DNA of 64,000 bases. Origin: Marinifilum sp. D737 (lineage in GTDB: Bacteria > Bacteroidota > Bacteroidia > Bacteroidales > Marinifilaceae). Each line of letters opens with the position of its first letter. Positions within the stretch are counted from its first letter, which is position 1. The translations under genes and the position numbers were made by a program. Below the pieces are notes generated by a model. The model was not told the origin of the DNA and did not search any database. It was given only the letters and a program-made list of their open reading frames with translations. The stretch is from contig NZ_JANQCD010000017.1 in the NCBI RefSeq assembly GCF_026672275.1, positions 1-64,000 of the forward strand, written 5' to 3'. This document shows positions 42,595 through 51,954 of the stretch, piece after piece.

Positions 42595-43874
42595 GTAAGG
42601 AAAAGTTTACATTACTTTTAGTAAGTATGTTTTTAGTTTTCACCCAAGGTATGTGGGAACGATTGTTTTTTTTAACACCAATAGTAGGATATGTTGTTGA
42701 TTTTTCAATTGTTTTATTCATATTCTGGAATTTTAGAATAAACATTTCTGTTCCAGGTTTATCGTTGATTGTTTGTTATTTGGGATTTGAATTTTTAGTT
42801 GGTCTTTTGAATTCAAATTCGGTTATTGATACGATTCTGTACATTCGTTATTTTGTATATTTTTATCTCATTTTTGCGCAATTATATTGCTATTCTTTAG
42901 GTATAAGAAATTGGTTGAAATTATTGAAATTTTCAATTTTTCTAATCTTATTACAAGGTATAGGTGCTGTATATAACTTATTAATATTAGGGGAGAGAGT
43001 TGAAGGTTATGTCGGCTTAATGGCAAGCTTGGGAGGAACAACGGCTACTATTTTTCCATTATTTATATCGTCTATTGTATTATTAATATATCTCAATAGT
43101 AGATTTTATTCTAAAAAAATATACCTAATATATTTATTAATTATGGCTAGTGTGTTTTTAGTAGGATATTCAAGTGGAAAAAGGACAATTTATTTTATTA
43201 TCCCGATTTTTATTTTGATAACTTTTATGTTTTCGATTGATCGTAATATATCTAAAACGTTTTTTCAGAAAAAATTTATAACAATGACGATTTTAGGTGT
43301 TTTATTTTTTCCTGTGTTAATTTTTGGAATTACGAATTCACGTGGATTAAACAATGATCTATCAGGCAATGAAAATTCATTAGGTGTGATTTCTAATGCA
43401 ATTAACTATGTAAAAGAATATGAATCAGCAACAGATCAATATGGAAATACAATTGGACGATCTAACACGACAAAACAAATAATAGTAAAATCAAGCAATT
43501 TAAATTTTTTTCTAACTGGTGTAGGATTTGGTTCAATAAAGAATGAGCAAACTAAAGAGAGTTTGGGTATTGGATATGGTGTTGTTGGGTTAACTCGCGA
43601 TATTATATCCGCAGGTTGGATTTCAGCTTTGCTAGTAATTTTAATATTTACAGTTGTTATTTTTAGGAATAATTCATACTTTAAATCTAGTTTTAATTCT
43701 ATATTAAGGCGATTATTATTTATGATCTTTATTTATACATACTTCTTTTATTCTTCCGATTTTTCAGTTAGTCTTAAAATTACTTTTTTCCTCGCTATTA
43801 TTCTTGCTTTAATAAATAGTCCAAGACATCGCTTTATTAGTTTATATATTCAAAAAAAGCTATCTATATTATAA
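42591..43874 (+). CDS. O-antigen/capsule repeat polymerase, Wzy-like
   Basis: 427 aa from ATG 42591, chosen because it overlaps the upstream stop by 4 bp; an earlier ATG at 42579 adds 4 residues. Multi-pass membrane protein with about 10-12 helices and a large outer loop (about residues 255-330, including YESATDQYGNTIGRSNTTKQ), the layout of Wzy/O-antigen ligase family proteins. Sequence is poorly conserved, as usual for polymerases, so the call rests on topology and context. Confidence 0.75.
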   Translation: MSKEKFTLLLVSMFLVFTQGMWERLFFLTPIVGYVVDFSIVLFIFWNFRINISVPGLSLIVCYLGFEFLVGLLNSNSVIDTILYIRYFVYFYLIFAQLYCYSLGIRNWLKLLKFSIFLILLQGIGAVYNLLILGERVEGYVGLMASLGGTTATIFPLFISSIVLLIYLNSRFYSKKIYLIYLLIMASVFLVGYSSGKRTIYFIIPIFILITFMFSIDRNISKTFFQKKFITMTILGVLFFPVLIFGITNSRGLNNDLSGNENSLGVISNAINYVKEYESATDQYGNTIGRSNTTKQIIVKSSNLNFFLTGVGFGSIKNEQTKESLGIGYGVVGLTRDIISAGWISALLVILIFTVVIFRNNSYFKSSFNSILRRLLFMIFIYTYFFYSSDFSVSLKITFFLAIILALINSPRHRFISLYIQKKLSIL

Positions 43875-44818
43875 TGTCAAGATTGAAAAAACTTTTAATA
43901 TTCCTTATAAAGAATGTTCTTGGGAGCTTTTTATTTTTTTTTGGAGGAGTACACATAATAAAGTACCTTCTTCGTAAGAAAAGATATTATATTGTTTTAA
44001 ACTATCATAACTTCTCAAGATACAACAATTATAAAATAAATCGTGGTGATATACTAGAAATAGGCTATGAAAGAAATTTTGAAAAGCAAGTCTGTTTTCT
44101 AAAAAAGCATTTTCAATTTTGTTATCCTGAAGAATTTTATTGTAAAAATACTGCTCGAGGAATTATTAATATACTATTGACTTTTGATGATGGTTATAAA
44201 GACAATTATGATATTGCTTACCCAATATTAAAAAAATACAAGATTCCTGCAGTTTTCTTTATTGTAAGTTCAGTCCCTAATACTAATTCTTGGCTTTGGC
44301 ATGATAAGGTTCGATTTCTAGTTACGAAGAACAAACTAGATGCCATTGAAGCTGAAAAAGAACTGGTAAAATTGAATGCAGGAAAAAAAATGAATTCAAA
44401 ATTTATTGAAAAGATAGATGAATTGAGTAAAGAGTTTCCCGACAAACGCCTCATGATGAATTGGAATGAGATTAAAGAATTGGCAGAGAATGGCTATGTT
44501 ATTGGTTCACACACACACACTCATTCTCCAATCCTATTTTTAAATTCTATTAATAGGAAAAAGGAATTACAGTCTTCTATTAAAATTATTTCAGAAAAAA
44601 TTAATAAAACAGTTTCACAATTTGCTTACCCTAATGGTCTATATGATAATGATTGTGATGAACTGATGTTTGAATCAGGAATTAAAATTTCTTATACTAC
44701 AGACAAAGGTTTTAACCAAAAGAATGATTCATTTTTACGAATTAAAAGAATTGGAGTGAATGCATCAGATTCAATTGGAGTACTATTGTTAAAATTATTT
44801 TTAAATAAGGATAAATGA
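43874..44818 (+). CDS. Polysaccharide deacetylase (NodB fold)
   Basis: 314 aa. A possible N-terminal membrane anchor (LLIFLIKNVLGSFLFFFGGV) precedes the NodB domain. Catalytic motifs: LLTFDDGYKDNYD (motif 1, two Asp), SHTHTHSP (metal His-x3-His), and FAYPNGLYDND (motif 3). It probably removes acetyl groups from the polysaccharide or an intermediate. It shares its first base with the preceding stop and overlaps the next gene by 4 bp. Confidence 0.9.
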   Translation: MSRLKKLLIFLIKNVLGSFLFFFGGVHIIKYLLRKKRYYIVLNYHNFSRYNNYKINRGDILEIGYERNFEKQVCFLKKHFQFCYPEEFYCKNTARGIINILLTFDDGYKDNYDIAYPILKKYKIPAVFFIVSSVPNTNSWLWHDKVRFLVTKNKLDAIEAEKELVKLNAGKKMNSKFIEKIDELSKEFPDKRLMMNWNEIKELAENGYVIGSHTHTHSPILFLNSINRKKELQSSIKIISEKINKTVSQFAYPNGLYDNDCDELMFESGIKISYTTDKGFNQKNDSFLRIKRIGVNASDSIGVLLLKLFLNKDK

Positions 44819-45432
44819 ATATTAAGGCAAAATTTAAGCAATATGGTTTAAAAAGTAGTTGCAGTAGAAGTTTGAAATTTTTATTAAGACGAATAGGCAT
44901 AGATTACGAATCGTATTATTTAATGGTCAACAGAATAGATATTGATGAGATAAATCGTAAAATGGAAAAATTCGATTTTTCTGATGTGGAGGAACTTTCA
45001 TTATCAGATTTTGAGAAAGGTGATCCAAATGATTTTACTGCGTCAAAGTTTGAGTTAATAAAATCTCGATTTGAATCAGGAAAATATTGGGCATTTGGAA
45101 TTATAAAAAATGATATGTTGGTTTATTCTTGTTGGATAAATACTGCAGAATTGCAATTTCCTACTAGATTTTTTAAAAGGTTTCCCTTTAGAGCAGATGA
45201 GGGACTGTTACAAGATGCATATTGCCATCCAGACTATAGAGGGAAAAAATATCATTCTAAAATGAACTTATATAGACTATTTAAATTATATGAATTAAAA
45301 AAGAAAAAGGCAATAGTTATTGTATTAAATGATAATATTCCCGCATTTAAATCACAGTTAAAATCCGGATTTATTGTTGAAAATAAAATAACTTTTTTAA
45401 AAATTTTAAATAGAATATTCTTGTTTGATTAG
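44815..45432 (+). CDS. GNAT-like N-acyltransferase
   Basis: 205 aa. The acetyl-CoA fold is suggested by KYWAFGIIKNDMLVYSCWIN, LLQDAYCHPDYRGKKYHSKM (RGKKYH in place of the Q/RxxGxG/A loop) and VLNDNIPAFKSQLKSGFIVE. Likely acylates an amino sugar of the repeat unit. Substrate unknown. Tightly packed between the deacetylase and the FemAB-like gene. Confidence 0.75.
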   Translation: MNIKAKFKQYGLKSSCSRSLKFLLRRIGIDYESYYLMVNRIDIDEINRKMEKFDFSDVEELSLSDFEKGDPNDFTASKFELIKSRFESGKYWAFGIIKNDMLVYSCWINTAELQFPTRFFKRFPFRADEGLLQDAYCHPDYRGKKYHSKMNLYRLFKLYELKKKKAIVIVLNDNIPAFKSQLKSGFIVENKITFLKILNRIFLFD

Positions 45433-45439
45433 TAATATT

Positions 45440-46411
45440 ATGATTAAAGTATCACAGGCTCGTTATTTTGAAATTCAGTCTAAATTTTTGCAAATACCAT
45501 ATAGTCAATCCAAAGATTGGTATGAGTATTTATCTTTAGGAAGAGAGGAAATTCTTTTTTTTGTTGATAATGAAATAGATCCAATGATTATGTTTTTTGG
45601 TAAGAAAATAAAAGTTCCTTTTTCCACAAAAAATATTTTAATTATTGATACTCCATTGATAAAATCAAATTTTACAGAAAAAACAATAAGGAAACGATTG
45701 CTTTCTTTACTTGAGCATGACTTTATTGGTTTTGAAATTGATTCCATTTCAGAGTATGATGTTGAATATGAAGTTGGCTTTAGGCGAGCTGGTTTTATAA
45801 GACCTTTAGCACTATCTAAAAGTCCTCTATCCATAGATTTAAACCTAGCTACTTCCTTTAATTATGATTCGAATTGGAAAAGAAATGTTAAAAAATCTAA
45901 AGAGGCAGGAGTTATTGTTGAAGAAATATTAAATCCTACTAAAGAGGACGCGATTCTTTTTGTTAGGTTATTTGAGGACACTAAAAAACAAAAAAAATTA
46001 AAATATTCGTTGGACTCAGAGGCTATTTATAGATTGATCAGAAGTGATAATATTAGAATGTTTTATGCAAAGAAGGATGACATTGTACTTTCTGCTCAAA
46101 TCTTTTATCACTACAATTTGCATTGTTATTCAATTTATAGAGTGAATAGTATAGCTTCAAGAAGTAATAATTCGTCATATGTGCTTTATGATGAAATATT
46201 TAAAAAACTTTCAAGTGAGGGGTTTTTAGCTTATGACTTTGGTAGAATTCCTCCAAGTAATCATGCTACAGATTCTGTATATACATTTAAAAACGCCTCT
46301 CGAGGACGGAAAGTACAATATAATGGAGAGTGGGTTTTTTATAAAAATAAGTGGATAGAATATTTAATGTTTTTGTACAAACAATTTGTATTAAAAAAGC
46401 AGCGTTATTAA
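45440..46411 (+). CDS. FemAB/GNAT-like acyltransferase
   Basis: 323 aa from ATG 45440; the TTG at 45425 adds five residues. Two GNAT-type halves are seen: SNWKRNVKKSKEAGVIVEEI is the typical FemAB basic helix, and AQIFYHYNLHCYSIYRVNSI with YVLYDEIFKKLSSEGFLAYD is the second half. FemAB-like proteins in capsule loci are thought to add amino acids or acyl groups to amino sugars. The donor is unknown. Confidence 0.75.
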   Translation: MIKVSQARYFEIQSKFLQIPYSQSKDWYEYLSLGREEILFFVDNEIDPMIMFFGKKIKVPFSTKNILIIDTPLIKSNFTEKTIRKRLLSLLEHDFIGFEIDSISEYDVEYEVGFRRAGFIRPLALSKSPLSIDLNLATSFNYDSNWKRNVKKSKEAGVIVEEILNPTKEDAILFVRLFEDTKKQKKLKYSLDSEAIYRLIRSDNIRMFYAKKDDIVLSAQIFYHYNLHCYSIYRVNSIASRSNNSSYVLYDEIFKKLSSEGFLAYDFGRIPPSNHATDSVYTFKNASRGRKVQYNGEWVFYKNKWIEYLMFLYKQFVLKKQRY

Positions 46412-46417
46412 GAATTT

Positions 46418-47482
46418 ATGATAGTAAAAGTATTGGTGCTTACTCCAAAGTTTTCGGTTGCAGGTGGAGTTTCTGAGTTTAATAGGATGTTGTTTGATTA
46501 TAGTAAAAATGACCTTGTTGCATTCTATTTAACTTCCATAGGGAAATCTGCAAATGCCATTCAACAAATAGTCTATACCATTTGGGATTTTGTTCGTTTT
46601 TTCTTCACACTGGCATTTAAAAAAATAGATGTCGTTCATGTTAATCCATCCTTAGGAAAGAATGCTATTCGTAGAGACGCTATTTTTATTTGGATTGCAA
46701 AATTATTTAAAAAAAAAGTATTTGTGCATTGGCATGGTTGGAATCCAGATAATGAATTTTTATTGGATCAATACAATAAGTTTTTAAAAAGAACCCTTTT
46801 TAAGGCGGATCATATAAAGTTTCTGGCTTCTTCGTTTCAGGATAAATTTATAGAAAAAGGATTTGAAAATGTTACAAGTCTTGGCAATACTTTTATTGAT
46901 AATACCTTATTAACATTCAAGCCTAAAGAATTAAACGCAGATGATAAAATTAGAATTTTATTTTTATCTACTATTTCGAAAAACAAAGGGATTCATAAAG
47001 CTTTAGATGTTTTTAAGTTGATAAAAAAAGATTACCCACAGACTGTGCTAATTATTGCAGGTATAGGTAGTGAATTAGAGGCACTACAAAAAAGAGTAGA
47101 TAAGGAGCAGGTTCAGGATGTTGAATTTAAGGGATATGTGAAGGGTGAGGAAAAAGGGAAATGTTATAGTGAGGCTGATATGTATTTATTTCCTTCTGAA
47201 TATGAAGGAATGCCCACATCTGTAATTGAAGCCATGGGATTTGGATTACCTATAGTGTGTAATTCCGTTGGAGCATTACCTGATTTTTTTAAGAATGAAA
47301 AAATGGGTTATATTTTGTCTAGTAATAAGGTTGAGGAATATAGACTATATTTATCGAAATTAATTGAGAAAATACCAAATACCGCTATTTCTACATATAA
47401 TTCAAACTTCGTGAGCAACAATTTTCTTGCAAGTGTTTCTGTTAAAAAAATTGATGAAGAGTATGAAAAATTATTTTGCTAA
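46418..47482 (+). CDS. Glycosyltransferase, GT4-type
   Basis: 354 aa. KFSVAGGVSEFNRML in the N-terminal domain, then RILFLSTISKNKGIHKALDV, VEFKGYVKGEEKGKCYSEAD and FPSEYEGMPTSVIEAMGFGL PIV in the donor domain, with the E-x7-E pattern typical of GT4 retaining enzymes. Cytoplasmic. Donor and acceptor unknown. Its end overlaps the next gene by 20 bp. Confidence 0.9.
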   Translation: MIVKVLVLTPKFSVAGGVSEFNRMLFDYSKNDLVAFYLTSIGKSANAIQQIVYTIWDFVRFFFTLAFKKIDVVHVNPSLGKNAIRRDAIFIWIAKLFKKKVFVHWHGWNPDNEFLLDQYNKFLKRTLFKADHIKFLASSFQDKFIEKGFENVTSLGNTFIDNTLLTFKPKELNADDKIRILFLSTISKNKGIHKALDVFKLIKKDYPQTVLIIAGIGSELEALQKRVDKEQVQDVEFKGYVKGEEKGKCYSEADMYLFPSEYEGMPTSVIEAMGFGLPIVCNSVGALPDFFKNEKMGYILSSNKVEEYRLYLSKLIEKIPNTAISTYNSNFVSNNFLASVSVKKIDEEYEKLFC

Positions 47483-48647
47483 TAGCTTTGTTAGTTTAGA
47501 ATCATATTGTAAAAATCAAAATTTCAAAGGTTGGGATCCTTACGACGGTCTCAACTCTAAAATTTTTCAAGCACTTCCATTAAAAAAATCAGCCTTGTGT
47601 CGTTTAATCATGATACAAGGCTTTAAGAGGAGCCCTATTAATTTTCGAAAACTATTTATGGTTCCTAAAGAATACAATTGCAAGGGATTGGGATTGTTTC
47701 TTCAAGGATATTGTAATTTGTACAAAGCGAATACCTATTCAGAATTGGATATACAAAAGGTAGAAGTTGAGGAGAAGATTCGATTTTTAGCCGATTTGTT
47801 ATTAGAGAAAGTTTCTTCAGGTTATTCAGGAGCTTGTTGGGGCTACAATTTCGATTGGCAAGCACGAAGGTTGTTTTTATTTCCTAAAAATACCCCAACA
47901 GTTGTAGCCACCTCATTTGTGGTGCAAGCTTTGCTTGAGGCATACCAAGTTACAGGAAACAGGAAATATAAAGAAACTGCTTTGTCAAGTGCAGAATTTA
48001 TCCTGAATGATTTAAATAGAAGTCGAAAACGGGAAGGTTTTCTTTTTTCCTATTCTCCTTTGAAGGGAAACGATACTGTGTATAATGCCTCTCTGTTAGG
48101 AAGTAAAACACTGGCGCTTTGTTACCAATATTCTAAGCAGAAACGGTTTGTTGAAGCAGCTCGAGAATCGGTTTTGGCATGTATCAATGCGCAACAAGAA
48201 GATGGCTCTTGGGTTTATGGTGAACTCCCTGTCCAAAATTGGATAGATAGTTTCCATACTGGGTACAATTTGGATGCTTTAATTACTTACCAGAAGTGTA
48301 CCGGAGACCGTTCTTTTGAGGGAAATATTAAAAGAGGTTTTCAGTTCTATATTCAGAATTTTTTTGAGGATGACGGTACACCAAAATATTATCACAACAA
48401 GACCTATCCAATAGATATTCACTGTCCTGGTCAATTGCTGGTTACATTATCAAGACTTGGAAAGATGAAAGAATACCAGGAATTGGCGGATAAGGTTTTG
48501 GATTGGACCATTGAAAACATGCAGGATAAGAAAGGTTATTTCTATTACCAGTTAAAAAAAGGTGTCAGTTCTAAAATTTCTTACATGCGTTGGAGTAATG
48601 CCTTCATGTTTTACGCCATGTCTTTCTATATTTTAGACAGGAATTAA
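47463..48647 (+). CDS. Alpha/alpha-toroid protein of the capsule locus, function unknown
   Basis: 394 aa from ATG 47463. Repeated helical units with conserved pairs (TPTVVATSFVVQALLEAYQV, NASLLGSKTLALCYQYSKQK, INAQQEDGSWVYGEL, WIDSFHTGYNLDALITYQKC) describe an (alpha/alpha)6 toroid, as in GH-type hydrolases, polysaccharide lyases or terpene cyclases. Aromatic and acidic residues line the repeats. Homologues are common in Bacteroidota surface polysaccharide loci and sometimes carry a misleading porphyrin-synthesis name. A carbohydrate-active role is likely from context but unproven. An upstream start at 47427 is possible. Confidence 0.7.
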   Translation: MKNYFANSFVSLESYCKNQNFKGWDPYDGLNSKIFQALPLKKSALCRLIMIQGFKRSPINFRKLFMVPKEYNCKGLGLFLQGYCNLYKANTYSELDIQKVEVEEKIRFLADLLLEKVSSGYSGACWGYNFDWQARRLFLFPKNTPTVVATSFVVQALLEAYQVTGNRKYKETALSSAEFILNDLNRSRKREGFLFSYSPLKGNDTVYNASLLGSKTLALCYQYSKQKRFVEAARESVLACINAQQEDGSWVYGELPVQNWIDSFHTGYNLDALITYQKCTGDRSFEGNIKRGFQFYIQNFFEDDGTPKYYHNKTYPIDIHCPGQLLVTLSRLGKMKEYQELADKVLDWTIENMQDKKGYFYYQLKKGVSSKISYMRWSNAFMFYAMSFYILDRN

Positions 48648-48755
48648 AAAAACTTCACTATAGATAATTTGATTACAATAATAAAATGGATTCAAATCAA
48701 AATAATTGATAACCTTTTTGTGTAATCTTTTATCATATTCAGACCTACTTTTATT

Positions 48756-49454
48756 ATGAATTACAGATCATTAAATGATGTAAAAACATTCGGATTCTCA
48801 GATCGTGAATCTTTGATCAAGCTCGCAGGAGATCAAAAAAAAGCATTAATAGCTGTTAATGCAGAAAAGATTTTGCATGCAAATGATTTAACACGATCAT
48901 TAATTAACCGGAATATTGGTTATTCTGATGGAATGGGTGCCGTTTGGGCATTGAAAAAAAAGGGATTGAAAGATGTGATTAAAATACCAGGTTGTGAGCT
49001 TTGGTTGGATGTCGTTAAATACTATTACTATGAAAAAAGTTTTTACCTAATTGGAGGAAAACAAGAGGTAATAATACAAACGATCGATCAAGTAAAGAAA
49101 CAATTTCATGGGATTAATATTGTTGGTTTTCGTAATGGATATTTGCAATCAGAAAAAGAACGTGAAGACCTTATTAAAGATGTGGCAGCAAAAAAGCCAG
49201 ACATTGTTTTTGTGGCAATGGGATCTCCTAAACAGGAGTTATTGATACGAGATATGCAGAAGATTCATTCAGCTGTTTATCAAGGTTTGGGGGGCAGCTT
49301 TGATGTATATACTGAAAATGTGAAAAGGGCACCTCATTGGTATGTGAAAAATAATTTAGAGTGGGCCTATCGTTTGGTAAAGCAGCCCATTCGAATTTTC
49401 CGTCAATGGCATTTGGTAAAATTTACCTGGAAATTGATTTTAGGAAAATTATAA
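48756..49454 (+). CDS. WecG/TagA/CpsF-family glycosyltransferase
   Basis: 232 aa. Family motifs: IGYSDGMGAVWALKKKG, FYLIGGKQEVIIQTIDQVKK, PDIVFVAMGSPKQELLI and GLGGSFDVYTENVKRAPHWY. WecG transfers ManNAcA, and TagA transfers ManNAc, to lipid-linked GlcNAc. With wecB and wecC in the same locus, ManNAcA transfer as the second step is likely. An imperfect hairpin lies downstream (about 49479-49525). Confidence 0.9.
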   Translation: MNYRSLNDVKTFGFSDRESLIKLAGDQKKALIAVNAEKILHANDLTRSLINRNIGYSDGMGAVWALKKKGLKDVIKIPGCELWLDVVKYYYYEKSFYLIGGKQEVIIQTIDQVKKQFHGINIVGFRNGYLQSEKEREDLIKDVAAKKPDIVFVAMGSPKQELLIRDMQKIHSAVYQGLGGSFDVYTENVKRAPHWYVKNNLEWAYRLVKQPIRIFRQWHLVKFTWKLILGKL

Positions 49455-49635
49455 AACGATTTATCTATTCATAATAAAAAGAATCCAATCATTTATTACT
49501 CAATAAATAATTGATTGGTATTCTTGTAGCCTCATACAGTAAGGTATTTTAAAGTACTTTATACAATCTTACTATTGGATTAATTCTCCAATACCTAACC
49601 TTATTTACGATTTAAACCACAAAACTTTTCTAATC

Positions 49636-50748
49636 ATGTTATCACATGAAGATATTCTATTTTTGGCATTTGCCTTTCTAATTTCGTGGATGTCATCCTA
49701 CTTAAGTATTCCCTCTATCGTAACGGTTGCGAGGGCAAAAAACCTTTGTGCAGAGTCAATTGCTCGTAGTTCTCATTCTGGATGGGTGCCTAACTTGGGA
49801 GGGGTTGCTCTGTTTGCCAGCCTTATGCTCGGCATGAACTTTTTTGGGAATGGCACAGATACAAATGATTTCCATTGTTTAATGGGCGGTATGGTCATCC
49901 TCTTTTTCTTTGGGATAAAGGATGATGTATTGGTTCTGGATCCTGTAAAGAAGTTGGCGGGCCAGGTAGTGGTCAGCTTGATTATGGTCTACTTTGCCGA
50001 TGTTCGCTTGGATCATTTTCATGGTTTTTTGGGCTTGCATGAAATTTACTATCCCATTAGTCTATTGATAAGTGTATTTGCCATGGTGGTAATTATCAAT
50101 GCCTACAATTTAATAGACGGAATTGATGGATTGGCATCGGGTGTCGGTTTGGTTTGTTCCGGAAGTTTTACAATATGGTTTGTGATTAATGGTTTTTATA
50201 CCCAGTCATTAATAGGAGTCTCTTTAATGGGAGCCCTGTGCAGTTTCTTTTATTTTAATGTATACAGCAGGAGAAATAAACTGTTTATGGGTGATACGGG
50301 TTCCATGATAGTTGGCTTGGTTTTGGGCTATTTTGTGATGAAATTTATACAGCTAAATGGAGCGGAAAATCTGAAATGGCAGATTGGAGCATCACCGGCA
50401 GTTGCCTTTGGAATTTTGATTGTACCATTATTTGATGTAATTCGAGTGATGATGGTTCGCATTTCCCGCAAGCGATCTCCCTTCCATGCCGACAAATCGC
50501 ACATTCATCATTTGTTGTTGCGAGCAGGGTTCACTCACAAAGGTGCCAGTTTTAGAATTATATTTGGCAATATTGCTTTTGTAGTTCTTTGTTATTTTGG
50601 TAGAGATTGGCATTCGGAAATTTTGTTTGCAGCAGTTATTGGTTTTGCAATAGTCTTAACCATGTGGGTAATTCATATGGCTAAAAGAAGAAGAGTAATT
50701 CGATTTGTTTTTCCTTTTGGATGGGTAAGGAGAAGGAAGGCAGCTTAG
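49636..50748 (+). CDS. Initiating sugar-1-phosphate transferase, WecA/MraY family
   Basis: 370-aa polytopic protein. FGIKDDVLVLDPVKKLAGQ contains the DD(x)D-type Asp pair, NAYNLIDGIDGLASGVGL is the NxxNxxDGxDGL motif, FMGDTGSMIVGLVLGYF has the conserved Asp, and ADKSHIHHLLLRAGF is the C-terminal HIHH motif of WecA-type enzymes. It would start the repeat unit by moving GlcNAc-1-P to undecaprenyl phosphate. This pairs well with WecG-type second-sugar transfer. Confidence 0.92.
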   Translation: MLSHEDILFLAFAFLISWMSSYLSIPSIVTVARAKNLCAESIARSSHSGWVPNLGGVALFASLMLGMNFFGNGTDTNDFHCLMGGMVILFFFGIKDDVLVLDPVKKLAGQVVVSLIMVYFADVRLDHFHGFLGLHEIYYPISLLISVFAMVVIINAYNLIDGIDGLASGVGLVCSGSFTIWFVINGFYTQSLIGVSLMGALCSFFYFNVYSRRNKLFMGDTGSMIVGLVLGYFVMKFIQLNGAENLKWQIGASPAVAFGILIVPLFDVIRVMMVRISRKRSPFHADKSHIHHLLLRAGFTHKGASFRIIFGNIAFVVLCYFGRDWHSEILFAAVIGFAIVLTMWVIHMAKRRRVIRFVFPFGWVRRRKAA

Positions 50749-51059
50749 CATAGGGATCAGTTATCAGTAAACATTGAGTAATTGATAAGGATTATATAGA
50801 TAGGTCGATTTTGGAAGTTGGATGGTTGAGTTTTTAAGTCGCAGATTGTTAAGGCTTTTGTGATTATTATGATTTTAAAAAGTGTTCACGTTTCCACATT
50901 TTTACCTCTTCACTTTTCAAGACTTTTGGACCTTCCTTTTCCGCCCTGGCTTTACGCGAAGAGGGATTGATTTTAGACATTGGACTTTTTAACTATTTAT
51001 TAATAATTCTTACTTTACTTTTCCTATTTTTGCAGACTTACATTTATAGTACAATAAAC
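50749..51059. other. Intergenic region with dispersed short repeats
   Basis: About 310 bp. Contains one ggatcagttatcagtaaaca unit of the family seen at 54.85 and 62.46 kb, and a CTTTTC/ACTTTT-rich piece near 50885-50930. No gene is seen. It should hold a ribosome site, and perhaps a promoter, for wza. Confidence 0.5.
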
Positions 51060-51839
51060 ATGAACAAACAATTCCTTTTTATTCTCTTGATGGCAGGATT
51101 ATTTTTCTCATCCTGTAAAACCAGCAAGGATTTGGTTTATTTGAACAATACCAGTGATGAAGAATTGCTGGAAGGCATGCCTGGAACCATTGCAGAATAT
51201 GTGATCAAAACCAACGACAATTTGTATGTGGACATCCAGTCCATGAGTCCCGAGGTGAATGCTATGTTCAATCCTACCAAAACCGCTGGGGCTAGTGGAG
51301 GTACACAGCAAAACTTCGGAGAACCTTCTTCTCAGTATTTGAATGGTTTTCTTGTGGATTTGTCAGGAGACATAAGCCTGCCTGTAATTGGTAAGGTAGG
51401 AGTTGCCGGGAAAACTTTAAACCAGGCCAGGGAAGCCATTCAGCTTCGGGCAGACGAATATATAAAGGATGCTAGCGTAAAAGTAAAACTCTTGAGTTTT
51501 AAAATTACGGTTCTGGGAGAGGTGAAAAAGGCAGGAGTGTATTACAATTACAACAACAATATGACCGTTCTGGACGGAATATCGATGGCCAATGGAATTA
51601 CCGATTACGGTAGAATCCAGAAAGTATTGGTGATGAGAACCACCGATAAGGGAGCAAAAACCTATCGTTTGGATTTAACCAACAAGAAATTCTTATCCTC
51701 AGATGCATTTTTCCTGCAGCCCAATGATGTAGTCTATGTAGAACCAGACAAATACAAGAACGTGAAATTGAATTCACCAATGTATACCTTGTTCCTGTCT
51801 ACGATTTCGACACTGATTTTGATTTTGAATGTGTTGTAG
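51060..51839 (+). CDS. wza: Polysaccharide export lipoprotein, Wza family
   Basis: 259 aa from ATG 51060; the longer frame back to 50967 has no signal peptide logic. The lipoprotein signal MAGLFFSSC gives Cys near residue 18. The polysaccharide export domain follows (YVIKTNDNLYVDIQSMSPEV, then LVDLSGDISLPVIGKVGVAG), then SLBB-type segments (ITVLGEVKKAGVYYNYNNNM, FLQPNDVVYVEP). A C-terminal helix (LYTLFLSTISTLILILNVL region) would form the outer-membrane helix barrel. Pairs with Wzc downstream. Confidence 0.92.
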   Translation: MNKQFLFILLMAGLFFSSCKTSKDLVYLNNTSDEELLEGMPGTIAEYVIKTNDNLYVDIQSMSPEVNAMFNPTKTAGASGGTQQNFGEPSSQYLNGFLVDLSGDISLPVIGKVGVAGKTLNQAREAIQLRADEYIKDASVKVKLLSFKITVLGEVKKAGVYYNYNNNMTVLDGISMANGITDYGRIQKVLVMRTTDKGAKTYRLDLTNKKFLSSDAFFLQPNDVVYVEPDKYKNVKLNSPMYTLFLSTISTLILILNVL

Positions 51840-51954
51840 GAAAGTATAAAAGTAGAAAAGTACAAAAGTTAAAAAGTATAAAAGTTAAAAAGTATAAGGG
51901 TTAAAAAGTAGAAAAGTTAAAGAGTAGAAGAGTAGAAAAGTTAAAACGGAAAAA
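51840..51954. repeat. Short tandem repeats; left arm of a 40-bp inverted repeat
   Basis: A run of aagtataaaagtagaaaag / aaagttaaaaagtataaaag units. Bases 51898-51937 (gggttaaaaagtagaaaagt ... agtagaagagtagaa) are complementary, with one mismatch, to 52346-52385 on the other side of the four-helix-bundle gene. Confidence 0.9.

Noticed and set aside
47463-48647. Delta-aminolevulinate dehydratase name sometimes given to such proteins
   Set aside because: The sequence is an alpha/alpha toroid without the HemB active-site lysines; the context is polysaccharide synthesis.
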